64,000 nt of DNA from Chitinophagaceae bacterium (GCA_016708765.1 JADJFD010000005.1:248001-312000); one strand, 5' to 3'; shown: positions 16,946 through 26,310, numbered from the stretch's first letter. Numbers and translations: made by a program. The notes: generated by a model not told the origin, from the letters alone.

Positions 16946-17722
16946 TCAGGCAATCGATGCAGGCTCGTTGAGTTTTTTCAAAAATTTATGCAGTATGGCA
17001 TTAAATTCATCCGGTACTTCCATCATTGGAGCATGACCACACTTATCAATAAAATGTAACTCACTGTTGGGAATAAGTTTATTAAACTCCTTTGCTACAA
17101 ATGGTGGAGTAATCGTATCATTATTTCCCCAAACCAGTAATGTTGGCTGCTTTATTTGATTTAGTTCTTCTCCTAAATTATTTCTGATGGCACTTTTAGC
17201 CAATGCAATTATCTTAATGGCTTTGATGCGGTTATTAGTCATGCTATACACTTCATCCACCAATTCTTTAGTTGCCATAGCAGGATCGTAAAATGTTATC
17301 TCTGTTTTTTTCTTGATAAACTCATAGTCACCTCGCTTTGGATAACTATCTCCCATACCGTTTTCAAAAAGGCCTGAACTTCCAGTAAGTGTTAATGATC
17401 TTATTCTTTCAGGATGCTTCAATGTGTGCACAAGGGCTACATGACCACCTAATGAATTGCCCAATAAATGAATTCCATTATAATCTCTTGCTTCAATAAA
17501 TTTATGGACATATTTTGCTAATCCGCCAACAGATGTGTTCAGAATATCCATGTCAAGCAAGGGTAATATTGGAACAACAATTTTATAATGCTGTTTGAAA
17601 TATTCAACCAGTGATTTAAAATTGCTTAAAGCACCAAACAATCCATGCAGCATTACCAGCGGTTCGCCAGTACCCTCTTCAATAAATTTGAACTTGTTTT
17701 GTTCTTTAATTTCGTACTCCAT
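16946..17722 (-). CDS. Alpha/beta-fold hydrolase
   Basis: A 258-residue hydrolase without signal peptide. The oxyanion motif is VMLHGLFGALSNF. The nucleophile is Ser90 in LLGNSLGGHVAL, the acid is likely the Asp in VWGNNDTITPP, and the base is the His in DKCGHAPMMEVP. The substrate is unknown; sequence style is that of the MhpC/esterase group. It is the first of a minus-strand set (hydrolase, CBS, Omp85-like, nadK) with a possible TATATTTG promoter motif at 17832-17839, about 110 bases upstream. Confidence 0.85.
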   Translation of the reverse strand: MEYEIKEQNKFKFIEEGTGEPLVMLHGLFGALSNFKSLVEYFKQHYKIVVPILPLLDMDILNTSVGGLAKYVHKFIEARDYNGIHLLGNSLGGHVALVHTLKHPERIRSLTLTGSSGLFENGMGDSYPKRGDYEFIKKKTEITFYDPAMATKELVDEVYSMTNNRIKAIKIIALAKSAIRNNLGEELNQIKQPTLLVWGNNDTITPPFVAKEFNKLIPNSELHFIDKCGHAPMMEVPDEFNAILHKFLKKLNEPASIA

Positions 17723-17831
17723 ATTTGGTTATTCTTGGTCGCTTACCGGGCAAGCCGGTTGTCGTGGTTGCAAAATAATCGTTTTAAGTAAAAAATCAGC
17801 AGATTGCTACGTAAAACAATGCAAATCAGGA

Positions 17832-17839
17832 CAAATATA
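17832..17839 (-). promoter_or_regulatory. Possible -7 element for the hydrolase-CBS-nadK set
   Basis: Minus-strand TATATTTG fits TANNTTTG. It lies 109 bases before the hydrolase ATG, leaving a leader of about 100 bases. No matching -33 TTG was seen. Confidence 0.35.
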
Positions 17840-17928
17840 AGCGACAGAGGCTTGTTTTAGTAAGTTGTTTTTTTGAATGCTAAAAATTCTACATCAGTAA
17901 TATACAATATCCCTTTTTAATAGAAAAG

Positions 17929-18471
17929 CTATTTGCCTGATATATTGGTAGCAACACCATCAAAAAAATGCTCTAGTGTTGAAAACATGTCTTTGAAAAG
18001 TGGTACAATTGATCCAAATCCATTGATTGCTTTTGGTCCCCAAGGTTGTATAAAAGAGTAAGCAACTGATTTATCAATAGTATCCTGCTGTAATAATTTT
18101 AGCTGTTCTGCATAAAAAACAAGAACACTAAACACAGTAATATAGATAGCAGCAAACAATATTATTCCGCCAATTTTATTCAACCAGCCCATCATTGCCA
18201 TTTCTACTGTTTTCTCTATGAGTTTTGCACCCAATCGTATCAATAAAATAACTAATAAGAAAACTACTGCGAAAGATACAACAGGCATCCATTTATCAGA
18301 GATATTTACTGCTTTGCCTAAATAGTCTGCTATTACAACTGACAACTTCATAGCAGCTGCTAAACCAATAATAACGGCGATCAACGAAAACAGACCGATT
18401 ATTAATCCCCGCTGGTATCCTTTCAATACAGCGAAAACAATAAGCACAGCAAATATGATGTCTAACAGCAT
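17929..18471 (-). CDS. CvpA family membrane protein
   Basis: A 180-residue inner-membrane protein with four predicted membrane segments. The opening LDIIFAVLIVFAVLKGYQRGLIIGLFSLIAVIIG is the CvpA hallmark, with the GYxxG turn. CvpA-family proteins are needed for colicin V production in E. coli and are involved in envelope homeostasis elsewhere; the exact activity is unknown. It lies downstream of yqeY on the same strand with a 56-base gap. Confidence 0.85.
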   Translation of the reverse strand: MLLDIIFAVLIVFAVLKGYQRGLIIGLFSLIAVIIGLAAAMKLSVVIADYLGKAVNISDKWMPVVSFAVVFLLVILLIRLGAKLIEKTVEMAMMGWLNKIGGIILFAAIYITVFSVLVFYAEQLKLLQQDTIDKSVAYSFIQPWGPKAINGFGSIVPLFKDMFSTLEHFFDGVATNISGK

Positions 18472-18527
18472 TTATATATTTGAAGGATAACGGCTGATAG
18501 CAACAGATATTACTATCTTATGGCTAA

Positions 18528-18983
18528 TCAGCTTTTTGATAACAACTCTTTCACTAAACCTGAAATTGTTTTTCCGTCTGCCTTGCCTGCTAATTCTTTG
18601 GTAGCAGCACCCATTACTTTCCCCATATCTGCAGGCGATGTGGCTCCAACTGCGGTTATTATTTTTTCTATTGCTGCTTTTACTTCTTCTGCCGATAGTT
18701 GTTTTGGAAGAAATTTTTCTATTACTGCAATTTCCTCTTCTTCTTTTTTAGCAAGATCAGCTCTGTTCTGTTGTTGAAATATTTCAAGCGAATCTTTTCT
18801 TTGTTTTACCAGTTTTTGCAACAATTTCATTTCTTCATCTTCCTTCAACTCTCCACCTGCACCTTCTGCAGTTTTAGCTAATAAGATAGCTGCCTTCACG
18901 GCACGCAGACTTCTTAAAGCCGCTTCATCTTTAGCTATCATGGCTGCTTTCAGGTCTGTCATTATTTTTTGTTCGAGACTCAT
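18528..18983 (-). CDS. GatB/YqeY domain-containing protein
   Basis: A 151-residue protein, standard for stand-alone YqeY. Features include the N-terminal MSLEQKIMTDLKAAMIAKDE, RSLRAVKAAILLAK, and the C-terminal helical GatB-like tail ending MGKVMGAATKELAGKADGK. The family resembles the tRNA-binding tail of the amidotransferase subunit GatB, but the role of the free form is unclear. It is preceded on the same strand by gldC and followed by cvpA. Confidence 0.9.
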   Translation of the reverse strand: MSLEQKIMTDLKAAMIAKDEAALRSLRAVKAAILLAKTAEGAGGELKEDEEMKLLQKLVKQRKDSLEIFQQQNRADLAKKEEEEIAVIEKFLPKQLSAEEVKAAIEKIITAVGATSPADMGKVMGAATKELAGKADGKTISGLVKELLSKS

Positions 18984-19044
18984 AGTATTGAAATTTCATT
19001 ATTAATTAATTGAAAATAATTAGTCTGACTTCTAATCTCCTTTA

Positions 19045-19395
19045 TTAATCAGCTTTATTTTCTTTCAGTTGCTTTGCTTTGAACTTCTCGTAAAAATCAT
19101 GCGCAAATTTCTTCATTTCTTCTACTTGTTCATTGTACTTGGTGGCACGGCCATAAGTATCTGCCATTGTCATCATGGTTTGAAAAAAGAAATCAGCCAT
19201 TTCGTCCACCATCATATCTTTTGTCCAAAGGTCGATACGTAAAGCCGCTTTATCTGCACTGTCCCAGAAAGAAATCATCATGGCTTTTGCATTTTGTGCA
19301 TTCTCGGCACCGGTATCGGTTGCACTCCAGGAAATGGAACTCGGCACACGGTTTTCATCTGTTACCACATCTATTGTAATTGTCGATTTGTTCAT
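19045..19395 (-). CDS. gldC: Gliding motility protein GldC
   Basis: A 116-residue cytoplasmic protein with the GldC pattern: KSTITIDVVTDENRVPSSISW, then KAMMISFWDSADKAALRIDLWTKDM and the helical MADFFFQTMMTMADTYGRAT. GldC is conserved in Bacteroidota and supports gliding in Flavobacterium, although it is retained in non-gliders. There are no other gld genes in the window. A TACCTTTG promoter element lies 21 bases before the ATG. Confidence 0.9.
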   Translation of the reverse strand: MNKSTITIDVVTDENRVPSSISWSATDTGAENAQNAKAMMISFWDSADKAALRIDLWTKDMMVDEMADFFFQTMMTMADTYGRATKYNEQVEEMKKFAHDFYEKFKAKQLKENKAD

Positions 19396-19416
19396 ATATT
19401 AATTTATTAAAGGGGG

Positions 19417-19424
19417 CAAAGGTA
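19417..19424 (-). promoter_or_regulatory. -7 element before gldC
   Basis: Minus-strand TACCTTTG, followed by GC, as in several other promoters of the window; it lies 21 bases before the gldC ATG. Confidence 0.55.
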
Positions 19425-19431
19425 AATGAAA

Positions 19432-20556
19432 TCAGCCGATGGCTTTTTGAATACTCTTCCACAAAAGATTAGCAGTGGTATCCCAGTTATAGTTGGCGGC
19501 TACTTTTCTTCCTTTTATAATAAGATCGTTTCGTAATCTTTCATCTTTATAAAGCAACATCATTTGTTCTGCAATAGCAGTATGGCTGGCACCATCTACA
19601 AAAATGGCAGCATCATTTATTATTTCTTGCAGGGAATTTGTTGCAGCAGCAATTACGGGCACATCGCATTGCATAGCTTCAATAACCGATACCACAAATG
19701 TTTCAACCAGTGAAGCATGAATAAACCCATAAGCAGCTCCCATTATATTTACCAATTCATTTGTTGGCAAATTCTCCAATAGCAGCACATCATTTCGATA
19801 TTTATACGATTGTAAATCTTTTTTGAACGATTCGTATGTTGCTGCCACCTTCCCCGTCAAAACCAATTTCATATTTGTTTGTTGCCGCTTCTTAAACACT
19901 GAAAAAGCTTTTAGCAGCATCATCAGGTTTTTATCAGCAGCAATTGAACCAGCATAAATAAAATATTCCTTCCCGTCGGTGTATTTATTTTTTATTTCAT
20001 TCTTATTATCTGTTAATAGAGGCTTATATAAGTTGCTACCTGCACCATACACAACCTCAATCTTTGCATCATCTGCTGCAAACCTTTCAATTAGCTCTTG
20101 CTTTAAATAGGTAGTGGTGGCTACTATTGTAGCAGCTTTGCTTAAAAACTTTGCTGTTGATTTCTTTAACCAGGCTGCATGAGATTTTTTTATAAATAAA
20201 GGCTGCTGCAAAAAAGCTAAATCATGCAATACAATACATTGCGGAACTTTTGTTTTTAGTGAACAAAATCCATCTGGCGACACAAAGATATCCGCTTTAT
20301 ATTTTTTTAAAAGAGCAGGTATTTTAATGTCGTACCAATATTTCCATAGCAAAGGATATTTTGCTGCGGGACCTGCAACAACAGGAATAATATTTTCGCT
20401 GGTAATATATGCTTCATCAAACGGCTGATCGAAGATGAAAATAAACTCATGTTCAGGATGCTGTTTGGCTATCCTTGTAAAAGTTTCATAGATAAAACTA
20501 CCATTGCCTTCCAGTTGACCAGAAAACATAAACCTCGTATTAATCGCAATAGTCAT
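19432..20556 (-). CDS. Glycosyltransferase family 4 protein
   Basis: A 374-residue GT-B glycosyltransferase. The N-terminal half has FMFSGQLEGNGSFIYETFTRIA and a HDLAFLQQPLF segment. The C-terminal nucleotide-sugar domain holds YFIYAGSIAADKNLMMLLKAF and the E-x7-E motif in VVSVIEAMQCDVPVIAA. The donor and acceptor are unknown. The ATG at 20556 is chosen because a TTG four codons upstream lies within the TACCTTTG promoter element. It is followed closely by gldC on the same strand, but gldC has its own promoter motif. Confidence 0.88.
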   Translation of the reverse strand: MTIAINTRFMFSGQLEGNGSFIYETFTRIAKQHPEHEFIFIFDQPFDEAYITSENIIPVVAGPAAKYPLLWKYWYDIKIPALLKKYKADIFVSPDGFCSLKTKVPQCIVLHDLAFLQQPLFIKKSHAAWLKKSTAKFLSKAATIVATTTYLKQELIERFAADDAKIEVVYGAGSNLYKPLLTDNKNEIKNKYTDGKEYFIYAGSIAADKNLMMLLKAFSVFKKRQQTNMKLVLTGKVAATYESFKKDLQSYKYRNDVLLLENLPTNELVNIMGAAYGFIHASLVETFVVSVIEAMQCDVPVIAAATNSLQEIINDAAIFVDGASHTAIAEQMMLLYKDERLRNDLIIKGRKVAANYNWDTTANLLWKSIQKAIG

Positions 20557-20565
20557 GAATGTGAG

Positions 20566-20573
20566 CAAAGGTA
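20566..20573 (-). promoter_or_regulatory. -7 element before the glycosyltransferase gene
   Basis: Minus-strand TACCTTTG nine bases before the ATG at 20556; another close match to TANNTTTG. Confidence 0.55.
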
Positions 20574-20809
20574 TTGCTTGTAATAACTACTGCGTAATTC
20601 ATCTTTCAAAAAAGAAGCTGTAAAAAAACTATTTCAAATTTTACGGCATCGATTTACTATCGCAGCAATGGACAATTAAGCATGCATTATTACTGTGGAT
20701 ATTCATTAATTACCAGTTTAAAAACCAGTCACTTTTACACTTGTGTACTTTATATAACGCCACTACTTTTATATCGCTAACTATTAAGAGTAATCCAAAA
20801 CCAAAACCG

Positions 20810-22012
20810 ATGAATAATATTTACTTACGCATTTCTCAGGGGCTTATTTTATTAACATTACAACTGATTAGCTACAAAACGCTAAAAGCTCAATGCCCTG
20901 TTGGTTACCCTTCCGGACAAGTGGCTTACGACACAACAATTGCTACACCGCCAGGCATTAATACATTATTCGTAAAGTTTCCACAAGCTGATCCATATGA
21001 TGGATTGCTTACCTGTTTGCGAATATGTATTTCCATTACTGGTGTTGTAGATTCGGTAAGTGTAGAAAACAATTCCGCTTCGGCGCAAACAGCCGATATA
21101 TATTATATACGTACCGACCAGATTACAGGACCGGGTCTTATTGCTCCGCTAACAAATAGCATCAATCATCATTATGGATCATATGCACTAGGACCGTCTA
21201 CTGCACCATTGGGTGCCGGACCGGATTTTGTTGCTATTTCAAAAGACACATTATTGAATGCTGTAACTACTTGTGCAACTATTACTAATTCCGATTCTCT
21301 TTTCCAGTTTTATGGGCATGATAGTGTAACGTATCAGTATAACATTACTGCTTTTACCAATATATCCTGCACTGGTGGTAATTATAACAGCACTGTTGCC
21401 ACATCAGCATTGGTTCGCTTTCGTTTTGAATATTGTACTTGCACTGGCTTGATTTTGCCGTTAAATATTACCAATTTCCGCATAGATAAGCAGACAGATA
21501 ATAAAGCTTCGCTGGTTTGGTCTGAAATGCAGGAACCTGAATCCCCGGATTACCATTATGAAGTGGAAATGAGCACAGATGGCACTCATTTTATTAATCA
21601 AGGGAGAGTAGAAGGCTCAAATGAAATAAATGTTTCATATAAGTTTCCGTTTACAGCAAGGCAGCAAGGAGAAGGAGTGTATTATTTCAGAATAAGGCAG
21701 GTATATGCAAGTGGATACAGTCGTTTTTCAGATATACGTACAGTTACGCTGAAAAATTCCCAGTCTACAAGTTTTATTCTGTTTCCAAACCCCTCAAATG
21801 GCATTATTGGTATCAAATTTGATAATATTCAGGACGAAAAAAAGATAATTGAAATCTTTAATTCGCAGGCACAAAAAGTAGTGAGCAAAGAAATAGCAGT
21901 ATCGGGTTCTTTTTATCAGTTGGCAACATCGTTACAAAAAGGGATGTATTGGGTTAGGGTGACGGACGTAACGAGCCACTTATATAGTGTCAATCAACTT
22001 TTCATTAAATGA
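20810..22012 (+). CDS. T9SS type A sorting domain-containing secreted protein
   Basis: A 400-residue secreted protein. The ATG at 20810 gives a signal peptide (MNNIYLRISQGLILLTLQLI...LKAQ). Residues after about 30 form a beta-rich region starting CPVGYPSGQVAYD. A fibronectin-III-like segment follows (LPLNITNFRIDK, then ASLVWSEMQEPESPDYHYEVE). The C-terminal 80 residues are a type IX secretion sorting domain (FILFPNPSNGIIGIKF...KGMYWVRVTD). It is therefore expected to cross the outer membrane by T9SS and be released or anchored. No catalytic motif was found. A 23-codon upstream extension lacks signal character and was not used. Confidence 0.85.
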   Translation: MNNIYLRISQGLILLTLQLISYKTLKAQCPVGYPSGQVAYDTTIATPPGINTLFVKFPQADPYDGLLTCLRICISITGVVDSVSVENNSASAQTADIYYIRTDQITGPGLIAPLTNSINHHYGSYALGPSTAPLGAGPDFVAISKDTLLNAVTTCATITNSDSLFQFYGHDSVTYQYNITAFTNISCTGGNYNSTVATSALVRFRFEYCTCTGLILPLNITNFRIDKQTDNKASLVWSEMQEPESPDYHYEVEMSTDGTHFINQGRVEGSNEINVSYKFPFTARQQGEGVYYFRIRQVYASGYSRFSDIRTVTLKNSQSTSFILFPNPSNGIIGIKFDNIQDEKKIIEIFNSQAQKVVSKEIAVSGSFYQLATSLQKGMYWVRVTDVTSHLYSVNQLFIK

Positions 22013-22043
22013 CCTCTTAGGTGGAAGAGGATGGTGGCTTGTA

Positions 22044-22075
22044 AAAGGGGTCTTATCCAAGACCCCTTTCTTTTT
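22044..22075 (+). terminator. Terminator after the T9SS cargo gene
   Basis: AAAGGGGTCTT pairs with AAGACCCCTTT around an ATCC loop, followed by CTTTTT. Confidence 0.85.
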
Positions 22076-22137
22076 CCGGTAAACGGAACTTTGTTCCGTT
22101 CTTTTCTGATAAACAGAACCGAGTTCGATTCTCCGAC

Positions 22138-22168
22138 TTGTAAACTAATCAACTCTTTATTACATTTG
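22138..22168 (+). promoter_or_regulatory. Promoter of the DUF4290 gene
   Basis: TTG at 22138-22140, 20 bases, then TACATTTG at 22161-22168: this fits the Bacteroidota housekeeping consensus TTG-N19/20-TANNTTTG. The ATG is five bases downstream, so the transcript leader must be very short or absent. Confidence 0.65.
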
Positions 22169-22173
22169 CCTAT

Positions 22174-22902
22174 ATGCAAGATTTAGACAACATGGAGTAC
22201 AACACCACTCGGAATCATTTAATAATGAAAGAGTATGGTCGTCATGTACAAAAAATGGTAGAACACATAATGACCATCGAAGACCCCGAACGTCGGCAAC
22301 GCAATGCAAATGCCGTTATTGAGTTGATGGGGTTTTTAAATCCTCATCTTAAAAATGTAGAAGATTTCCGGCACAAGCTGTGGGATCATCTTTTCTTAAT
22401 ATCTGATTTTACGTTAGATGTAAAATCGCCTTATCCTATCCCAACTAGGGAAACACTGAAGGCAAAGCCTGATCCACTTCCTTACCCAAGCAGTAATCCT
22501 AAATTTTCGCATCTTGGTAAAAACCTTGAAATGATAATTGACAAAGCATTAAACGAAGAAGATCCTGAAAAAAAACTGGGTCTTTCCAATGCGATAGCCT
22601 ACTATATGAAGCTAGCTTACAACAACTGGCATCATGAAATAGTGCATGATGATGCTATACAAAGCGAATTAAACGTAATAACAAAAGGGCAACTTACTTT
22701 CACCAATACACCATATGTAAAAGCTTTCCGTCCACAGCAAGAGACCCGTGGCGGCAGTGGTCGTAGAGATAACAGAGGTGGTAGCAGAGATAATAGAGGT
22801 GGAAGTAGAGATAACAGAGGCGGTGGTAGCAGAGATCCAAGAGGTGGCGGCAGAGACCCTAGAGGTGGCGGTGGTGGAGGATTTAAGAAGAAAAGATATT
22901 GA
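22174..22902 (+). CDS. DUF4290 domain-containing protein with RGG-rich tail
   Basis: A 242-residue protein. Residues 7 to about 190 match the DUF4290 pattern (MEYNTTRNHLIMKEYGRHVQ, then HKLWDHLFLISDF and AYYMKLAYNNWHHEIVHDD), a Bacteroidota family of unknown role. The last 45 residues are low-complexity with repeated DNRGGS and DPRGGG units and a basic FKKKRY end, resembling RGG boxes of RNA-binding proteins. The DNA here (about 22750-22880) is correspondingly repetitive. No signal peptide is present. It is transcribed from its own promoter and followed by murA after 180 bases. Confidence 0.85.
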   Translation: MQDLDNMEYNTTRNHLIMKEYGRHVQKMVEHIMTIEDPERRQRNANAVIELMGFLNPHLKNVEDFRHKLWDHLFLISDFTLDVKSPYPIPTRETLKAKPDPLPYPSSNPKFSHLGKNLEMIIDKALNEEDPEKKLGLSNAIAYYMKLAYNNWHHEIVHDDAIQSELNVITKGQLTFTNTPYVKAFRPQQETRGGSGRRDNRGGSRDNRGGSRDNRGGGSRDPRGGGRDPRGGGGGGFKKKRY

Positions 22903-22908
22903 TCTGAT

Positions 22909-22945
22909 TTGTTAATTCGTTGATTAGCTAATTGGTTAATTTAAA
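22909..22945. repeat. Short GTTAATTxGTTGATTxG-type repeat
   Basis: Runs of TTGTTAATTCGTTGATTAGC and TAATTGGTTAATTT form imperfect short tandem units between the DUF4290 gene and murA. A similar stretch lies at 49197-49232. Confidence 0.45.
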
Positions 22946-23084
22946 ATAAGTTTAGTGGTTGATCGGTTCTTCGGTCAGCCATTTTTTTTAGAATAAAGGC
23001 TGCTCAATTGTTTTACTTTGCATAATAACATTTCACTACTTAATCAATTACCAAATCGTATCATTTCCAAATTTTCAAATCAAC

Positions 23085-24386
23085 ATGCATTCATTCGAAG
23101 TAAGAGGTGGTAAAAAATTACAAGGAGAAATAATTCCGCAGGGAGCTAAGAACGAAGCCCTGCAAATTATAAGTGCAGTATTGCTTACGCCGGAAGAAGT
23201 TACTATCAATAATATTCCCGACATCATTGATGTAAACTTATTGATTGAGCTGCTTGGCGAAATGAATGTAACAATTAACCGTAGCAGCCGCCACACTTGT
23301 ACTTTCAAAGCAGATAATGTAAATATTGATTACCTGCACAGCGAAGCATTTAAAAAGAAAAGCGGAAAGCTTCGTGGCTCTGTAATGTTTGCCGGACCGA
23401 TGCTCGCAAGATTTAAAAAAGCATTTATACCAAAACCCGGTGGCGATAAAATAGGAAGGCGACGATTAGACACACATATCATCGGTTTCGAAAAACTAGG
23501 TGCCACTTACACTTATCATGATGATGGCTTCTTCCATCTTGAAGGAAATAAAATGAAAGGCACTTCATTATTGTTAGATGAGCCTTCTGTAACTGGTACG
23601 GCCAATATTGTAATGGCAGCATCTATGGCATCTGGTGTTACCACTATTTACAATGCAGCCTGCGAACCATACATTCAGCAACTATGCAACATGATTACTA
23701 GAATGGGTGGAAAAATAAGTGGTATTGGTAGCAATCTACTAATAATAGAAGGGGTTGATTATCTCGGCGGCACTTCGCATACTATGTTGCCCGATATGAT
23801 TGAAGTAGGTTCTTTTATCGGTCTTGCTGCTATGACGCAAAGTGATATTACTATTAAAGGTGCTGGCATCAATCATCTTGGCATTATTCCAGAAAAGTTT
23901 CAACAACTGGGCATACAAATGAATTTTAATGGAGATGATATTCATATCCCAGCTCAAGAAAGTTATGAAATACAAACTTTTTTGGATGGTTCGGTAATGA
24001 CTATTTACGATCATCCATGGCCGGGATTTACGCCTGACTTATTAAGTATCGTACTCGTAACAGCAATACAAGCAAAAGGTTCTATTCTTATTCATCAGAA
24101 AATGTTTGAAAGCCGTTTGTTCTTTGTAGATAAATTAATTGACATGGGTGCAAGAATTGTACTCTGCGATCCGCACCGTGCAGTAGTAATCGGTTTAGAA
24201 AGAGAACAAATGCTCCGCGGCATTACCATGAGCAGCCCCGACATCCGTGCAGGTGTGGCATTATTAATAGCAGCATTAAGTGCAGAAGGAAAAAGTATTA
24301 TCCAGAATATAGAACAGATAGACAGAGGCTATCAGGATATTGATGGACGATTAAAACAACTCGGTGCTGATATAAAAAGGATTTAA
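23085..24386 (+). CDS. murA: UDP-N-acetylglucosamine 1-carboxyvinyltransferase
   Basis: A 433-residue enzyme for the first committed step of peptidoglycan synthesis, adding enolpyruvate to UDP-GlcNAc. The EPSP-synthase-like inside-out barrel is recognisable from GGKKLQGEIIPQGAKNEAL at the N-terminus, through MPDMIEVGSFIGLAAM, to the C-terminal SSPDIRAGVALLIAALSAEG. The active-site loop reads PKPGGDKIGRRRLDTH, with Asp121 where E. coli MurA has Cys115, the residue attacked by fosfomycin. Enzymes with Asp at this place are active and fosfomycin-insensitive. The ATG at 23085 matches the family start. Confidence 0.95.
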   Translation: MHSFEVRGGKKLQGEIIPQGAKNEALQIISAVLLTPEEVTINNIPDIIDVNLLIELLGEMNVTINRSSRHTCTFKADNVNIDYLHSEAFKKKSGKLRGSVMFAGPMLARFKKAFIPKPGGDKIGRRRLDTHIIGFEKLGATYTYHDDGFFHLEGNKMKGTSLLLDEPSVTGTANIVMAASMASGVTTIYNAACEPYIQQLCNMITRMGGKISGIGSNLLIIEGVDYLGGTSHTMLPDMIEVGSFIGLAAMTQSDITIKGAGINHLGIIPEKFQQLGIQMNFNGDDIHIPAQESYEIQTFLDGSVMTIYDHPWPGFTPDLLSIVLVTAIQAKGSILIHQKMFESRLFFVDKLIDMGARIVLCDPHRAVVIGLEREQMLRGITMSSPDIRAGVALLIAALSAEGKSIIQNIEQIDRGYQDIDGRLKQLGADIKRI

Positions 24387-24441
24387 ACTTCCTTCTTTTC
24401 TTTTGCATTTAATCATACAAAATATTGCATAACTTTTCCGG

Positions 24442-25721
24442 ATGCTAAACCGCAGTATCAGTAAATGGGAAATGGTATTATTGTTTATCAATGGTATCAT
24501 TGGCGCCGGTATTTTTGGTTTGCCCTCCAAGGCTTTTAAGATTTCAGGTGTTTATAGCATTGCGGCCATATTAGTTTGTGCTGTTGCTGTTTTTTTTATC
24601 ATCTTATGTTTTGCAGAAGTAAGCAGCCGTTTTGATAAAACCGGCGGGCCTTATCTCTATGCATATTCATCCTTTGGACCATTGCCTGCTTTTCTTACCG
24701 GCTGGCTTTTATTTCTTACCAGGTTTATCACTTATGCTGCGCTTATTAATTTATTGATCACTTATCTGGCTGTGTTCTCTCCTTGGTTTTTGCAACCTTC
24801 ATCCCGCATTATCAGTATTGTATTTATAACTATACTGCTGGCATTCATCAATCATGTGGGTGTAAAAACTCAACCCGTTTCAATAATGTTCTTACCATAG
24901 CCAAGCTGATACGAGTTTTCTTATTTATTATCGTTGGTCTATTTTATATAGAGCCAGCCAACTTTGAAGTAAAAGAAGTGCCCGGTTTTTCTTCCTTTTC
25001 TTCTACTGTGTTATTATTAGTGTTTGCATTCGGTGGTTTCGAATCTGTGTTAGTTAACTCCGGCGAAGTAAAAAATCCGGCGAAGAATCTTCCATTTGCG
25101 TTGCTCTTAGCAACTACCATTATTGCCATTCTATATGTGCTAATACAAACTGTAAGCATTGGCACTTTGCCAACCATTGGCTCTTCTGATAAACCATTGG
25201 CAGAAGCGGCAGGATTGTTTATTGGGAAAACTGGTGCCACCATTATTGCTATCGGTGCTTTATTTTCTATTACCGGCACCTTGAATGCTATTATGCTGGT
25301 AGGCTCCAGAGTTCCTTTTGCATTAAGTGAGCAGCAACAATTTCCAAAAGTATTTTCTTATGTGCATCCAAGATTTAATACGCCTACCTGGTCGCTATTA
25401 TTATTTATGTCCATCACCATATTGGTTTCCATTACAAATTCATTTTTATATGCAGCCACTATAAGTGCCATTATCCGCATTATGATCTATGCTATTGTTT
25501 GTATTGCATTGATAAAACTCCGTAAGAAAAGAGCAGACCAAACCGGTTACTTTAAGGTGCGGTATGGCAAAGCAGTTGCCATTGTTGGTTTACTAATAAC
25601 TTTCTGGCTACTCAGCAGTTCAAAAATTAATGAAATAAGAGATGTGAGTATTGCATCTGCTGTTGGATTAATTATTTATTTTGTGTTTGAACATTACAAA
25701 AAGAGAAAAAATGAATATTGA
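24442..25721 (+). pseudogene. Amino acid permease (APC family), interrupted by a frameshift
   Basis: The first piece (24442-24900) opens SISKWEMVLLFINGIIGAGIFGLPSKAF, the APC-family TM1 with its GxG unwinding motif, and carries about four membrane segments. The second piece, continuing to 25721, carries the rest (VFAFGGFESVLVNSGEVKNP, ALSEQQQFPKVFSYVHPRFNTP, later membrane helices). Frames join if one C is added to the CCC at 24874-24876, giving VKTQPRFNNVLTIAKL. The restored product is about 426 residues with 12 membrane helices, a probable proton-coupled amino-acid transporter. It may be a sequencing error or a real defect. The 3' end overlaps the GNAT gene by 11 bases. A truncated copy of its 5' end lies at 26506-26735. 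Confidence 0.82.
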
Positions 25722-26310
25722 TATATTTCAGCAGCAACCTGTATTAGAAAATGAAAGAGTATTACTTCGCCCAATAGAAGAAAGTGATTTTGAAAACTTA
25801 TTGCCTTTTTCATTGAACGAACCTGATACTTGGTTCTATGGATTAGTTACCGCAGCTGGCGAAGAAAACTTAAAAACCTATTTAGCCAACGCTATAAAAA
25901 ACAGGAACGAGAAAAAAGAATTTGCCTTTATCGTTTATGATAAAAAAGCAAAAGCCTATGCTGGCAGCACCCGGTTCTACGATATTAATTCCACAAACAT
26001 TACTTCGCAGTTAGGCTTTACCTGGTATGGAAAAAATTTTCAACGCACCGGACTAAACAGGCATTGCAAATTATTACTACTAACCTTCGCCTTCGAAGTG
26101 TGGGGATTGGAACGGTTAGAGTTTAGAGCCGATGCAAAAAACACACCCAGCATTAATGCCATGAAAGCCATTGGCTGTATAGAAGAAGGCATCTTACGCA
26201 ATCATATGCCTACTTCACAAGGCGGTCGTAGAGATAGCATTGTACTCAGCATTTTAAAAGACGAATGGTTTGGCGGAGTGAATGACCGGCTTAGCAAACT
26301 TGCTTACTAA
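25711..26310 (+). CDS. GNAT family N-acetyltransferase (RimJ/RimL-like)
   Basis: A 199-residue acetyltransferase. It shows the RimJ-like opening NERVLLRPIEESDFENLLPF, a central SQLGFTWYGKNFQRTGLNR segment in the acetyl-CoA loop position (usually R/Q-x-x-G-x-G/A), then LERLEFRADAKNTPSINAMKAIGC and EGILRNHMPTSQGGRRDSIV. Enzymes of this class acetylate protein N-termini or small amines; the substrate is unknown. The ATG at 25711 overlaps the permease 3' end, suggesting coupling. Confidence 0.87.
   Translation: MNIDIFQQQPVLENERVLLRPIEESDFENLLPFSLNEPDTWFYGLVTAAGEENLKTYLANAIKNRNEKKEFAFIVYDKKAKAYAGSTRFYDINSTNITSQLGFTWYGKNFQRTGLNRHCKLLLLTFAFEVWGLERLEFRADAKNTPSINAMKAIGCIEEGILRNHMPTSQGGRRDSIVLSILKDEWFGGVNDRLSKLAY

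Noticed and set aside
22095..22150. T-arm-like stretch GAGTTCGATTCTCC suggesting a tRNA
   Set aside because: The bases on both sides do not form the 5-bp T stem, and no acceptor, D or anticodon arm can be drawn around it.
22740..22880. Repetitive DNA considered as a CRISPR-like array
   Set aside because: It is in frame within the DUF4290 gene, has no unique spacers, and encodes RGG units.
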